From the NCBI RefSeq assembly GCF_022829295.1, contig NZ_JAKSYH010000139.1:1-57572 (forward strand): a stretch of DNA of 57,572 nt. Reading direction: 5' to 3'. Made by a program: the position numbers and the translations under genes. The notes under the pieces are model-generated. The model did no database searches, was not told the DNA's origin, and worked only from the letters and a program-made list of their open reading frames with translations. The stretch comes from Methylobacterium sp. J-088. Lineage in GTDB: Bacteria; Pseudomonadota; Alphaproteobacteria; Rhizobiales; Beijerinckiaceae. Below are positions 16,469 to 25,394 of this stretch, piece by piece; the first letter of the stretch is position 1; the number at the start of each line of letters is the position of its first letter.

Positions 16469-16954
16469 ATGCACCGCCACGAGGGGCACGACGCGTGTCG
16501 GTCCGACGCCCCCGATATGCTCGCCCGGGCGGAGGCCCTCTGCCGCGAACGCGGGCTGCAGTTCACGCCGCTGCGCCGCGACGTGCTGGAAGCGGTGGCC
16601 GAGTCCGACAAGGCGCAGGGCGCCTACGACATCGCCGAGCGCCTCAGCGTACCGGGCAAGCGCGTGGCGCCGGTCTCGGTCTATCGCGCCCTCGATTTCC
16701 TGATGGAGCAGGGGCTGGTTCACCGGATCGCCAGCCGCAACGCCTTCATCCCCTGCGCGCACGGCCACGCCCCCGGGGAGGGGGTCATCTTCCTGATCTG
16801 CCGCAGCTGCGGCGCGGTCGACGAGGCCTCCTCGGCGGATGTGGAAGGCGGCCTCGAGCGGACGCTGGAGCGGGCCGGCTTCACCCCGACCCACAGTATC
16901 CTGGAGGTCGAGGGCGATTGCGGCGCCTGCCGAAAGCGGGCGCGCACGCCCTGA
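16469..16954 (+). CDS. zur: Fur-family zinc uptake regulator
   Basis: 161 residues from the ATG at 16469, preferred because GGGAG lies 7 bases ahead; in-frame GTG/ATG at 16454/16457 would add 4-5 residues. The N-terminal winged helix carries FTPLRRDVLEAVAESDKAQGAYDI and VSVYRALDFLMEQGLVHRI, the Fur recognition helix pattern. The C-terminal dimerisation domain has two CxxC pairs (CRSC, CGAC) for the structural zinc and a HGHAPGEG site. The N-terminus is His-rich (MHRHEGHDA). Its place opposite znuCB makes Zur more likely than Fur or PerR. Confidence 0.9.
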   Translation: MHRHEGHDACRSDAPDMLARAEALCRERGLQFTPLRRDVLEAVAESDKAQGAYDIAERLSVPGKRVAPVSVYRALDFLMEQGLVHRIASRNAFIPCAHGHAPGEGVIFLICRSCGAVDEASSADVEGGLERTLERAGFTPTHSILEVEGDCGACRKRARTP

Positions 16955-16970
16955 CCGTGCCCCCGGCGCC

Positions 16971-18488
16971 TTAGAACGCGTTCCGGTAGGCCCGGCGCGA
17001 GATCAGCGTCTGGATCATGATCTGGATGTCGAACCAGATCGACCAGTTGTCGATGTAGTGGAGGTCGCAGGCGACGCGGCGCTCCATGTCGAGATCGGTC
17101 AGCGTCTCGCCGCGGAAGCCGTTGACCTGCGCCCAGCCGGTGATCCCCGGCCGGACGTTGTGGCGGCGGGCGTAGAGGGCGATCCGCCGCTCGAAGCTCC
17201 GGTCATGCGCGAGCGCATGGGGACGCGGCCCGACCAGCGACATCTCTCCCAGCAGGACGTTGAGGAGCTGGGGCAGCTCGTCGAGATTGGTCCGGCGGAG
17301 GATCGCGCCGGTCCGGGTGATCCGGCTGTCGTTGCGCGTGGCCTGCCGGAACACGGTGTTCGCCTCCGTCCGCATCGAGCGGAACTTGAACACGCCGAAG
17401 GGCTGCTGATTGAAGCCGTAGCGCTTCTGGCGGAAGAAGACCGGCCCGGGGCTGTCGAACTTGATCGCCAGCGCGATCACGGCGAGCAGCGGCGAGAGCG
17501 CCACCAGGGCGATCGTCGCCACCGTGAGGTCGAGCGCCCGCTTCAGCACGATCTCGCCGAGGTTGAGCGGACGGCGGCCGATATTGATGCCGGAGACGCC
17601 GCCGACCCGGGCGACCTGCAGGTCGGGGAAGCGGTCGAGCATCGCGCCGGGCCGCAGGTGCAGAGCCGAGGGCACCCGCAGGAACGCGTCGATGCAGCGC
17701 TCGACTTCGGCGTTGTCGGTCCACGGCACGAGGACGAACACGTCGTCCGGCCGCAGGAAGCGCACCACCGAGACGGCGAGGTCGAGATCCTCCTGCAATT
17801 GATCGTGCCGGGCGGCATTATCAGCACCCGAATCGACGCGGCGCAGGTAGCTCGTGCCGACGATCCGCAAGCCGAGCTGGTCGATCGCGTTGCTGGCGTA
17901 GAAGCGGGTGATGTCCTCCTCGTAGCCGACGAGATGAACCCGGCTGACCGAGGCCGAGCTGGCCGTCAGGCGCTGCCGCACGAGGCGCGTCATCGCTACG
18001 CGGCTCAGGATCAGGACCGGCAACCCGGCGAAGAAGGAGCCGAACGAGACGAGGCGCGAATACTCGCCGGTGGTCTTGGTCATGAACCCGACGACCAGCA
18101 CGGCGGCCCAGGCCACCAGCCACAGGGAGGCCACCCGCTGAAGGAACGGCTTCTGCGCGATCACGGTGTCGAGGCTGTATTCCGCACGCAGAGCATTCGT
18201 GGCCACGACGATGAGGCCGAGGAGGGCGGCGAGTTGCAGGCCGCGGATGCTGCCGGCGCCGAATTTCCCCTCTTGGTAGGCGATCTCGTAGGTGGCCTGC
18301 ATGAACAGGGTGACCGCCAGGATTGCCGCGAAATCAGTGGCGGCGAGGGCCGACGACAGGGCGGCCCGCGCCGCAGCCCGCCCGCGGCGGGGCAGCAGAC
18401 CGGACCAGACGCTGCGACGGCGCTCGGCCGGGCTCGGGAGGGGCTGGAACGCTTCCGGGATCCGTTGATGAAACATCTGGCGCGCCAC
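16971..18488 (-). CDS. Undecaprenyl-phosphate sugar phosphotransferase (exopolysaccharide initiation)
   Basis: 505 residues, the WcaJ/ExoY-type polyprenyl glycosylphosphotransferase. About four N-terminal membrane helices (residues ~45-160), a Rossmann-like CoA-binding domain (VSRVHLVGYEEDI), a further helix (LDLTVATIALVALSPLLAVIALAI) and the catalytic C-terminal sugar transferase domain: DSPGPVFFRQKRYG, FKFRSMR, TNLDELPQLLNVL, EMSLVGPRPH and RPGITGWAQVNG. It loads the first sugar phosphate (glucose or galactose) on undecaprenyl phosphate at the inner membrane. No other polysaccharide genes sit beside it. A perfect palindrome lies 132 bp upstream. Confidence 0.93.
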   Translation of the reverse strand: MARQMFHQRIPEAFQPLPSPAERRRSVWSGLLPRRGRAAARAALSSALAATDFAAILAVTLFMQATYEIAYQEGKFGAGSIRGLQLAALLGLIVVATNALRAEYSLDTVIAQKPFLQRVASLWLVAWAAVLVVGFMTKTTGEYSRLVSFGSFFAGLPVLILSRVAMTRLVRQRLTASSASVSRVHLVGYEEDITRFYASNAIDQLGLRIVGTSYLRRVDSGADNAARHDQLQEDLDLAVSVVRFLRPDDVFVLVPWTDNAEVERCIDAFLRVPSALHLRPGAMLDRFPDLQVARVGGVSGINIGRRPLNLGEIVLKRALDLTVATIALVALSPLLAVIALAIKFDSPGPVFFRQKRYGFNQQPFGVFKFRSMRTEANTVFRQATRNDSRITRTGAILRRTNLDELPQLLNVLLGEMSLVGPRPHALAHDRSFERRIALYARRHNVRPGITGWAQVNGFRGETLTDLDMERRVACDLHYIDNWSIWFDIQIMIQTLISRRAYRNAF

Positions 18489-18619
18489 GTCCCGTCATGA
18501 TCGGACTTTGTGCCAGTCTGAAACGAACGCACGTTCCAGTACCGGCCTGTGCCGGTGGCGGAGCAAGCGGCGAGCCGCATGCGTGAAGAACCTAGCCCTA
18601 CTACGATGGCCGACCTAGT

Positions 18620-18637
18620 CCGCTTCATATGAAGCGG
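18620..18637. promoter_or_regulatory. Perfect 18-bp palindrome, candidate operator
   Basis: CCGCTTCATATGAAGCGG reads the same on both strands. It lies 132 bp upstream of the sugar phosphotransferase start. Such symmetry suggests a dimeric regulator site; the regulator is unknown. Confidence 0.5.
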
Positions 18638-18886
18638 TAATGAACGATGAACTGAAATGCGGTATTCGCCTCGCTGGAGGCTTAAAGAAGTTGTTTCCGT
18701 ACTACGCCCGCGGCGGCATCACAATTTCAGCGCGTTACTTTAGCAAGGGAGCACAACCAAGGGAGATGGCGAACAGCCGTCCGGTCTGATCTTGGGACGC
18801 AGTCCCGACAGGGCCGCCTGGGCCACGGAAGGGGCTTCGGATCGCCGTGCGGTCTTCCGGCCGTGCCGTCGACGCACAGGGCGTGG

Positions 18887-18911
18887 ACCGGCCGCCGCAG
18901 CGGCGGCCGGT
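18887..18911 (-). terminator. Strong hairpin downstream of the IsdG-like gene
   Basis: ACCGGCCGCCGC at 18887-18898 and GCGGCGGCCGGT at 18900-18911 are exact complements, so a stem of about 11 bp forms with a minimal loop. It begins 28 bp after the stop of the minus-strand gene. No T tract follows, so termination strength is uncertain. Confidence 0.5.
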
Positions 18912-18938
18912 GTCGTGGAGACGGCCCGACTCGCTCGG

Positions 18939-19289
18939 TCAGACGGCGTCCGCGTGTTGCGGGGTGGTGCTGCTCGATCCGCCCACAGTCTGGATCGCCT
19001 CGAAGCCTTCGAACTGCGGATGACCGAGATAAAGCGGCTTGGTCGAGGGGACGCGGCCATGAGCCTTCCGGAACTGCTCCGAACGGGTCCAGGCCTCGAA
19101 ATCGTCCCGCGATCGCCAGATCGTGTGCGATGCGTAGAGCACGTGATCCTCATGCTCCGGCCCACGCAGGAGATGAAATTCGACGAAGCCGGCCATCTCG
19201 CCGAGATGGCTGTCGCGTCCAAGCCAGACGGCCTCGAAATCCGCAGTCGCGTCCTTGACGACCTTGAAGCGGTTCATCGCTATGAACAT
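18939..19289 (-). CDS. IsdG-like haem monooxygenase / antibiotic biosynthesis monooxygenase family
   Basis: 116 residues with the ferredoxin-like alpha/beta barrel of the ABM family. The Asn-Trp-His triad of IsdG-type haem-degrading enzymes is present at the right spacing: N6 (MFIAMNRF), W67 (DDFEAWTRSEQF) and H77 (RKAHGR). IsdI of Staphylococcus, as I recall it, has N6, W66 and H76, and has the same IW(x)8W(x)9H order. Rhizobial relatives (HmuQ/HmuD) degrade haem for iron. No haem transporter is adjacent, so the role is inferred from the triad only; a quinol-type monooxygenase is the alternative. Confidence 0.72.
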   Translation of the reverse strand: MFIAMNRFKVVKDATADFEAVWLGRDSHLGEMAGFVEFHLLRGPEHEDHVLYASHTIWRSRDDFEAWTRSEQFRKAHGRVPSTKPLYLGHPQFEGFEAIQTVGGSSSTTPQHADAV

Positions 19290-19428
19290 GTCATTCTCCT
19301 CTGCCTGCAGAGTCTACTCGGGTTTCGGCGGCTTTAGCGAGCCCCGGCGCGGCTACAGGGCGCACCGAGAAACGTTCCTGAGATATCCGTCGGCATTTGA
19401 GCAACAATGTAGCAAAGTTGTGTGTACT

Positions 19429-19449
19429 TAAACTAGAAGATGTAAACTA
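19429..19449. promoter_or_regulatory. Direct repeat TAAACTA x2 upstream of the XRE regulator
   Basis: TAAACTA occurs at 19429-19435 and 19443-19449, in an AT-rich stretch (19390-19470) between the IsdG-like gene and the regulator. It could be a regulator site or part of a promoter. Weak evidence. Confidence 0.25.
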
Positions 19450-19580
19450 AGACTTGCGAAGCCTGATAACTTGGTGTCTTACTGCGGCGCGGTTGGTAAG
19501 TGCCGCAGAACGGCTGTTCGCGCTCTGCGCAGGTCACACCGTACGAACGAACTCTACGGTCTAGGAAGGTGGGTCGGACG

Positions 19581-20099
19581 GTGAAGCGGCGCGACGGCGA
19601 GGCGAACACAGCGCATCCGGAGCAGGACGCAGCCGCCTCCGGCGAGAAGGACGCAGCCGCCTCCGGCGAGAAGGATACGACCAGTCAGCCGATGCCAAAG
19701 CAGACCACGGATGTCGATCGTCTGGTCGGTGTCCGGATAACGGCCCTGCGGAAAGCGCGGGGCATGAGCCAGACCGCCCTGGGCAACGCAGTGGGCGTGA
19801 CCTTCCAGCAAGTGCAGAAATACGAGAAGGGTCAGAACCGGGTCGGTGCCGGGCGGCTCCGCGAGATCGCGCGCCTGCTCGACGTCCCGGTCTCGGCCTT
19901 CTTCGAAGAGAGCGAGCCGCGCGCCAACGCGCAGGAAGACGTGTTCGGCTTTCTGAGCGGCCAGGGCGCCATCGAATTGCTGCGCGCCTACGCGCAGATC
20001 GACGACGAGCAGATGCGGCGCGACGTCCTGGCGCTGGTCCGCAGCGCTGCGCGCCTCGCGCAGGTTCGCGAGACCGCACCGCCGCGTGACCCAGCCTGA
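19581..20099 (+). CDS. XRE-family helix-turn-helix transcriptional regulator
   Basis: About 172 residues. The HTH (residues ~45-100) reads VRITALRKARGMSQTALGNAVGVTFQQVQKYEKGQNRVGAGRL, a cro/C1-type domain common in alphaproteobacteria. The C-terminal part (FGFLSGQGAIELLRAYAQIDDEQMRRDVLALV) is helical. The start is uncertain: GTG at 19581 follows AGGAAGG, but GTG at 19569, GTG at 19500 and ATG at 19692 are also in frame. The N-terminal extension is a low-complexity tract made by a perfect 24-bp tandem duplication, encoding DAAASGEK twice. No partner gene indicates the target. Confidence 0.82.
   Translation: MKRRDGEANTAHPEQDAAASGEKDAAASGEKDTTSQPMPKQTTDVDRLVGVRITALRKARGMSQTALGNAVGVTFQQVQKYEKGQNRVGAGRLREIARLLDVPVSAFFEESEPRANAQEDVFGFLSGQGAIELLRAYAQIDDEQMRRDVLALVRSAARLAQVRETAPPRDPA
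19625..19672 (+). repeat. Perfect 24-bp tandem duplication
   Basis: Two identical 24-bp units (beginning GGACGCAGCCGCCTCC) lie head to tail inside the N-terminal coding part of the XRE regulator and add eight residues in frame. It is likely a slippage-prone site. Confidence 0.9.
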
Positions 20100-20138
20100 A
20101 CGGCTGACTGGATTACGATCTTCCGCGGCGCGGAAGAT

Positions 20139-21458
20139 TCAATCCGAATCTCCGGCGACGAAGTGGAAGAAGCTCCCGCTCACGGGGCCGATCCGATGCC
20201 CCGCGAAGCCGAGCTCGGAGCCTTCCGCGTCGGTGACACGGGCCAGGGCGTCCGGTTCCGGAGCGGCCGGCGAGAGCTCGCTGGCATAGTGGAATTCATG
20301 GCCGATCAGGCGGGCGCCGCGCTGGCCGAGCACGCTATCTCCGCACAGGTGCGCCACGCGGTAGCCGAGATGGAGCTTGCGGCGCCGGTACGAAGTTTCC
20401 ACCGGCAGGAGGCCGGCCATGGCGTGCGTGACGCCTTCGGCATCCTCTAGGGTGCGTCCGAGAACCATGTAGCCGCCGCACTCGCCATGGACCGGGCGGC
20501 TGCGCGCGAAGGCGCGCAGCCCGTCCAGGAACCGGCTGGCGCCCGCGAGACGGCCCGCATGCAACTCAGGGTAGCCGCCCGGTAGCCAGCAAACGTCGCA
20601 TGCGTCCGGCGGTGGCGCGTCCGCGAGCGGCGAGAACGGGACCAGTTCCGCCCCCGCCATGCGCCAACCGGCTTCGAGATGCGGGTAGAGGAAGCTGAAC
20701 GCCGCATCCCGGGCCACCGCGATCCGCTGACCAGGCGGCGGGGGCAGGGCGCCCCCCGTTTCCGGCACACCGCCGCCGGCCGCCGCGACGACGGCGTCGA
20801 GATCGATACCCACCACCGCGAGTTCGGCGAGCCGATCGAGGCGCGCCTGGAGATCGGCGGTCTCGCCGGCTTGGACGAGGCCGAGATGCCGCTCGGGTAG
20901 GACGAGCTGCGCGTCGCGCATGAGCGCGCCGAGCACCGGGAGCCCCGCGCGCTCCATGCCGGCCTCGACGAGCCGGCGGTGGCGGGCGCTCGCCACCTTG
21001 TTCAGGATCACCCCGGCGATCGTGACCCGCTGGTCGTAGAGCCGGCAGCCCAGCGCGACCGCGGCGGCCGATTGGGCCGCTCCGGAGACATCCACCACCA
21101 GCACCACGGGCCAGCCGTAGCGTGCGGCGATATCGGCATTGGCGCCGGTCCGGTTTTCCGCCGCACGGACCCCGTCGAACAGCCCCATGGATCCTTCGGC
21201 GATCACGATGTCGGCATCCGTGACCGTGTCGCGGGCCAGGGCGTCGAGCAGGGGCGGCGCCATGGCGAAACTGTCGAGATTGAAGCTCGGTCGCCCCGTG
21301 GCCGCCTGATGGAAGGCCGGATCGATATAGTCGGGCCCGCATTTGGCGGCGCGCACCCGCAGGCCCCGCTGGGACAGGGCCCGCATCAGCGCGAGGGTCA
21401 CGGTCGTCTTGCCGGAACTCGATCGCGGCGCCGCGATGAGGAGGCCGGGGGCGCTCAC
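20139..21458 (-). CDS. cobB: Cobyrinate / hydrogenobyrinate a,c-diamide synthase
   Basis: 439 residues from GTG at 21458, which overlaps the cobM stop as GTGA and starts the family homology ([19 protein letters not shown]). It amidates the a and c side chains of hydrogenobyrinic acid using ATP and glutamine. The N-terminal ATPase domain has P-loop SSSGKTT, and the C-terminal class-I glutamine amidotransferase domain has [12 protein letters not shown] and the nucleophile motif [12 protein letters not shown]. It is the last gene of the cobL-cobE-cobM-cobB overlap chain. Confidence 0.95.
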   Translation of the reverse strand: MSAPGLLIAAPRSSSGKTTVTLALMRALSQRGLRVRAAKCGPDYIDPAFHQAATGRPSFNLDSFAMAPPLLDALARDTVTDADIVIAEGSMGLFDGVRAAENRTGANADIAARYGWPVVLVVDVSGAAQSAAAVALGCRLYDQRVTIAGVILNKVASARHRRLVEAGMERAGLPVLGALMRDAQLVLPERHLGLVQAGETADLQARLDRLAELAVVGIDLDAVVAAAGGGVPETGGALPPPPGQRIAVARDAAFSFLYPHLEAGWRMAGAELVPFSPLADAPPPDACDVCWLPGGYPELHAGRLAGASRFLDGLRAFARSRPVHGECGGYMVLGRTLEDAEGVTHAMAGLLPVETSYRRRKLHLGYRVAHLCGDSVLGQRGARLIGHEFHYASELSPAAPEPDALARVTDAEGSELGFAGHRIGPVSGSFFHFVAGDSD

Positions 21459-22231
21459 GTCCGCCCTCCGACCGTGCCGCCGGGTCGGTAGCGCCGGTCG
21501 TAATCGGTGGCGTAGAGCGCGCTCTCGCGGAAATGCTCGGCCGAGAGCGCCGGGCCGACGAGGATCAGCGCCGTGCGTTCGAGGCCGGCCTGCGCCACCT
21601 GGGCCGGCAGGGTGGCGAGATCGGTTTTCAGCACCCGCTCGTCCGGCCAGGAGGCGCGAAACACGGCTGCGGCCGGGCAGGACGGCCCGTAGAACGGGAT
21701 CAGCTCGGACGCGACCCGCTCGACCACGTGGATCGAGAGGTGGATCGCCAGCGTGGCCCCGGTCGCCGCGAAGGCCGCCAGGGTCTCGCGCTCCGGCATG
21801 GCGCTCGCCCGGCCGGACGTGCGGGTCAGGACCACCGACTGCGCCAGCCCGGGCACGGTCAGCTCCCGCCGCAGCACGGCCGCCGCCGCCGCGAAGGCCG
21901 GAACGCCGGGCGTCACCGTGTAGGGGATGCCGAGCCCATCGAGCCGGCGCATCTGCTCGGCCAGCGCACTCCAGATCGACAGGTCGCCCGAATGCAGCCG
22001 CGCCACGTCGTGGCCGGCGGCATGGGCCGCCGCGATCTCCGCCATGATGGCGTCGAGGTCGAGGGGCGCGGTGTCGACGATCCGGGCGCCCGGCGGGCAC
22101 CATCCCAGGATCTCGGGCGCCACCAGGGAGCCTGCGTAGAGGCAGACCGGGCAGGACGCGACGCGGTCGCGGCCCCGGACCGTGATGAGGTCGGCCGCGC
22201 CAGGGCCGGCGCCGATGAAGTGGACGGTCAT
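21455..22231 (-). CDS. cobM: Precorrin-4 C11-methyltransferase
   Basis: 258 residues. Tetrapyrrole methylase fold: [20 protein letters not shown] at the N-terminus, [17 protein letters not shown] in the SAM-binding loop, [18 protein letters not shown] later. SAM-dependent methylation at C11 gives precorrin-5. Overlaps cobE and cobB by 4 bp on either side. Confidence 0.96.
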   Translation of the reverse strand: MTVHFIGAGPGAADLITVRGRDRVASCPVCLYAGSLVAPEILGWCPPGARIVDTAPLDLDAIMAEIAAAHAAGHDVARLHSGDLSIWSALAEQMRRLDGLGIPYTVTPGVPAFAAAAAVLRRELTVPGLAQSVVLTRTSGRASAMPERETLAAFAATGATLAIHLSIHVVERVASELIPFYGPSCPAAAVFRASWPDERVLKTDLATLPAQVAQAGLERTALILVGPALSAEHFRESALYATDYDRRYRPGGTVGGRT

Positions 22232-22632
22232 GCTGTGGGTATCGTGGTCTGGCCGACGGCGAGCGCGCAGGTGGCGCCGCCGCTCGCGATCCGGGGGAGG
22301 GCGAGGCGGCTGCCGGGTCCGGCCGCTGCGAGGGCGGCGGCCTCGGCGACGGAACCGACGCCGCGCAGGCGCTCGACCCGTGCCGAGCGGGTGACGAGTT
22401 CGGCGTCGCGGGCCGCCAGCGCGTCCGCGGCGACCGGGCGCGGCGACAGGCCGAACTGCGCCGCCGCGCCGGCAATCGCCGGCTCGACCGCCCGGTCGGC
22501 CGCGGTCGCGATAACCGTCAGGTCGGCCCGCGCGACGCCGATCTGCCCGAGCGCCCGAGTGATCAGCGCCGCGATCTCGTCGGCTCCGGTGCCGCGTCGA
22601 AAGCCGATCCCGGCAACGAGGCGTTCGGTCAT
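22228..22632 (-). CDS. cobE: Cobalamin biosynthesis protein CobE (CbiG C-terminal-like)
   Basis: 134 residues from the ATG at 22632 ([20 protein letters not shown]), which overlaps the cobL stop as ATGA. The [17 protein letters not shown] and [13 protein letters not shown] motifs fit the CobE/CbiG C-terminal family. CobE binds hydrogenobyrinic acid and may chaperone intermediates in the aerobic pathway. Confidence 0.9.
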   Translation of the reverse strand: MTERLVAGIGFRRGTGADEIAALITRALGQIGVARADLTVIATAADRAVEPAIAGAAAQFGLSPRPVAADALAARDAELVTRSARVERLRGVGSVAEAAALAAAGPGSRLALPRIASGGATCALAVGQTTIPTA

Positions 22633-23861
22633 GGCTTGGTCCAGGCCCATTGGGTCACCGGCATGGCCGGCCGCCAGCCGTGCAGTCCGCCCACGGGACT
22701 GGCCCGGTCGACGGAAAAGCGCCGCAGGCTGCCGCCCTGGGCCGCGAAGACCGTGAGCAGCGCCGCTTCGCCTTCCAGCGTGACCGCGTTGGCGACGCAG
22801 CGTCCGCCCGGCTTGAGGGCGGCCAGGGCCGCCGGCAGAACGCCGGGCTCCGACACGCCGCCGCCGATGAAGATCGCATCCGGCTCGGGCAGCCCGACCA
22901 GCGCATCCGGCGCGGCACCGGTCACCACGGCGAGGTCCGGCGTGCCGAGGGCTTCGGCATTCCGCCGGATGCGCGCGGCCCGCTCCGGCCGCGCCTCGAT
23001 CGCGGTGGCGCGCAGGCTCGGATGGCGCAGCATCCATTCGATCGCCACCGAACCTGCGCCGGCCCCGATGTCCCACAGGTGCAGTCCCGGATGGGGCCGC
23101 AGAGCCGCGAGCGTCAGCGCCCGGATCTCGGCCTTGGTGAGCTGCCCGTCATTCTCGAACAGCGCGTCGTCGAGGCCGGGCGCGAGGGGCAGCGCGCGGC
23201 CGGCACCCGCCACGGTGATCGCGACGGTGTTGAGCGGATCGATGGCGCCGATATCGAAGCCCTCGGCGCGCGCTGCGCGGATCCGCTCGCGCGGGCCGCC
23301 CATCGCTTCCAGCACCGTCAGGGTGGACGCGCCGAAGCCGCGCTCGGTCAGCAAAACCGCCAGAGCCGCTGGCGTCGAACCGTCCCAAGACAGGACCAGC
23401 AGCCGGGCCCCCGGCTGCAGATACGGCACGATCCGGGCCAGCGCTCGACCGTGGAGGGTGACGAGGCCGCATTCGGCCAGCGGCCAGCCGAGGCGCGCAC
23501 AGGCCAGGCTGAACGCCGAGGGTTGCGGGAAGGTGCGGATCTCGGCCGGTGGGATCAGCCGGGCGATCTCGGCGCCGATCCCGTAATGGAAGGGATCGCC
23601 GGTCGCGAGGATGCCGGTGGGCTCGCCCCGGCGGGCTAGGATAGCCGGATAGGCTTCGTGGATCGGGCTCGGCCAGGGGCGGGTCTCGGCCGCCAGGGGG
23701 CCGGCCAGCGCGAAGTGGCGGCGGCCGCCGTAGACGACGCGGGCGGCATCGAGCGCTGCCGCCGCTGCAGGCGCGAGGCCGGATCGCCCGTCCTCGCCGA
23801 TGCCGATGATCGACAGCCAGCAACCGGTCGTGGGCCGGCTCGACAGGGCCTCACCGCTCAT
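22629..23861 (-). CDS. cobL: Precorrin-6B C5,15-methyltransferase (decarboxylating)
   Basis: 410 residues from the ATG at 23861; an in-frame ATG at 23876 is possible. It is a fusion: the N-terminal half is a CbiE-type tetrapyrrole methylase ([15 protein letters not shown]) and the C-terminal half a CbiT-type Rossmann methyltransferase ([31 protein letters not shown]). It methylates C5 and C15 and decarboxylates to precorrin-8. Divergent from cobK with only about 29 bp between starts, so the promoters must overlap. Confidence 0.95.
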   Translation of the reverse strand: MSGEALSSRPTTGCWLSIIGIGEDGRSGLAPAAAAALDAARVVYGGRRHFALAGPLAAETRPWPSPIHEAYPAILARRGEPTGILATGDPFHYGIGAEIARLIPPAEIRTFPQPSAFSLACARLGWPLAECGLVTLHGRALARIVPYLQPGARLLVLSWDGSTPAALAVLLTERGFGASTLTVLEAMGGPRERIRAARAEGFDIGAIDPLNTVAITVAGAGRALPLAPGLDDALFENDGQLTKAEIRALTLAALRPHPGLHLWDIGAGAGSVAIEWMLRHPSLRATAIEARPERAARIRRNAEALGTPDLAVVTGAAPDALVGLPEPDAIFIGGGVSEPGVLPAALAALKPGGRCVANAVTLEGEAALLTVFAAQGGSLRRFSVDRASPVGGLHGWRPAMPVTQWAWTKP

Positions 23862-23889
23862 GGACAAGGCACCCATGACGGAGGGCGTA

Positions 23890-24654
23890 ATGCGGATCCT
23901 GATCCTCGGCGGGACCGGGGAGGCGAGCACCCTGGTGCGCGCGTTGGCCGGGCGGGACGACCTGTCCGTCGTGCTCTCGCTGGCCGGGCGGACGGCGGCG
24001 CCGAAGCCCGAGCCGGTCCCGACGCGGAGCGGCGGGTTCGGGGGCGCCGAGGGCCTCGCGCGCTACCTGCAGTCGGAAAGGATCGACCGCCTGATCGACG
24101 CCACGCATCCCTTCGCCGCACGGATCGCGGACAACGCCGCCCGCGCGGCTGCCCTGGCGGGCATCCCGTTGCTGGCGATCCGCCGTCCGGCCTGGAACCC
24201 GGCGCCGGGCGATCGCTGGATGGAGGTCGAGACTGTCCCGGCCGCCGTGGCGGCGCTCGGCCCCGAGCACCGGCGCGTGTTCCTGACGGTCGGTCGGCAG
24301 GAGGCCGGCGCCTTCGCGGCGGCCCCGCAGCACGCCTACTGGGTGCGCACGGTCGAGCCCCTCGGCGACGCGCTGCCCGTGCCCCGTCTCACGGCGATCG
24401 AGGCCCGAGGCCCCTTCGACCCGGATTCGGAGGCCGCGCTGATGCGGGCGGCCGGCATCGAGATCCTGGTCAGCAAGAATTCCGGCGGGGCGGCGACCTA
24501 CGGCAAGATCGCGGCGGCGCGCGCCCTCGCGATCCCGGTGGTCATGGTCCGCCGGCCGGACAAGCCCGATGTGTCGCGCGTGGCAGACGCCGCCGGAGCG
24601 CTCCGCTGGCTGAAGACCGACGCTCACGCCGCCTCGACCTTGCGCGCGGTGTAG
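23890..24654 (+). CDS. cobK: Precorrin-6A reductase
   Basis: 254 residues. The ATG at 23890 is preferred over 23875 because GGAGGG lies 5-6 bases ahead. It has an NADPH-binding start MRILILGGTGEASTLVRALAG, then DATHPFAARIADNAARAA, and SKNSGGAATYGKIAAAR in the C-terminal domain. It reduces precorrin-6A to 6B. It is the only cob gene of the cluster on the plus strand, and its 3' end overlaps the convergent cobJ by 31 bp. Confidence 0.95.
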   Translation: MRILILGGTGEASTLVRALAGRDDLSVVLSLAGRTAAPKPEPVPTRSGGFGGAEGLARYLQSERIDRLIDATHPFAARIADNAARAAALAGIPLLAIRRPAWNPAPGDRWMEVETVPAAVAALGPEHRRVFLTVGRQEAGAFAAAPQHAYWVRTVEPLGDALPVPRLTAIEARGPFDPDSEAALMRAAGIEILVSKNSGGAATYGKIAAARALAIPVVMVRRPDKPDVSRVADAAGALRWLKTDAHAASTLRAV

Positions 24655-25394
24655 ACGAAGGGCGGACGGCCGGTCCGCGGGATCAGCCGCGTGGTCGAGG
24701 CGCCGAGGATCACCATCGTCGCCATGTCGGCGGGCGCCGTGGGCGCCTCAGCCAGCGTCGTCACCCGGATCGCCTCGTCGGGCCGGCTGATCGCGCGGGC
24801 GAACATCACCGGCGTCCCGGGTGCGCGGATCCCGGCCGCGATCTCCAGGGCGGCACCGAGTTGCCAGGGCCGGGCGGTCGAGATCGGGTTGTAGAGGGCC
24901 ACGACCAGATCGGCGCGCAGCACCGCTTCCAGCCGCGCCGTCACCACCGGCCAGGGCTTGAGGTTGTCCGAGAGCGACAGGGCGCAGAAATCGCCGCCGA
25001 GCGGCGCGCCGAGACGGGCCGCGGCCGCCAGCATCGCGGTGATCCCGGGCTCGACCGTGATGGCGAGGTCGCGCCATCCGGGCGCGCCGTGCTCCACCGC
25101 CTCGAACACCGCCGCCGCCATGGCGAAGACGCCCGGATCGCCGCCGGAGACGACCGCGACCCGGCGTCCGGCGGCGGCGAGTTCCAGGGCGTGGCGCGCC
25201 CGGTCGACCTCGACACGGTTGTCGCTGGCATGCCGGGTCAGGCCCGGCCGCTCGGGGATGCGGGCAACGTAGGGGTGGTAGCCGATGAGGTCCTCGGCTG
25301 CGTCCAGCGCCTGGCGTGCGGATTCGGTCAGCAGGCTCTCGTCGCCCGGGCCGAGACCGATAACCGTGAGAGTTCCGCCTGCACCCGGATTCAA
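24624..25394 (-). CDS. cobJ: Precorrin-3B C17-methyltransferase
   Basis: 256 residues. Tetrapyrrole methylase with LTVIGLGPGDESLLT, IGYHPYVARIPE, VVSGGDPGVFAMAAAVFEA and TVEPGITAMLAAAARLGAPLGGDFC. It catalyses ring contraction with C17 methylation to precorrin-4. The only upstream start in frame is TTG at 25394, overlapping the vapC stop as TTGA, so translation is probably coupled to the toxin gene. The 3' end overlaps cobK antisense. Confidence 0.95.
   Translation of the reverse strand: MNPGAGGTLTVIGLGPGDESLLTESARQALDAAEDLIGYHPYVARIPERPGLTRHASDNRVEVDRARHALELAAAGRRVAVVSGGDPGVFAMAAAVFEAVEHGAPGWRDLAITVEPGITAMLAAAARLGAPLGGDFCALSLSDNLKPWPVVTARLEAVLRADLVVALYNPISTARPWQLGAALEIAAGIRAPGTPVMFARAISRPDEAIRVTTLAEAPTAPADMATMVILGASTTRLIPRTGRPPFVYTARKVEAA

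Larger units (their letters stand above)
18489..18938. other. Gene-free gap with regulatory-looking structures
   Basis: No gene is supported in this 450-bp stretch. It holds a perfect 18-bp palindrome at 18620-18637, a small stem-loop at 18668-18681 and a very strong hairpin at 18887-18911. The middle part is visibly less GC-rich than the flanking genes. Confidence 0.6.
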
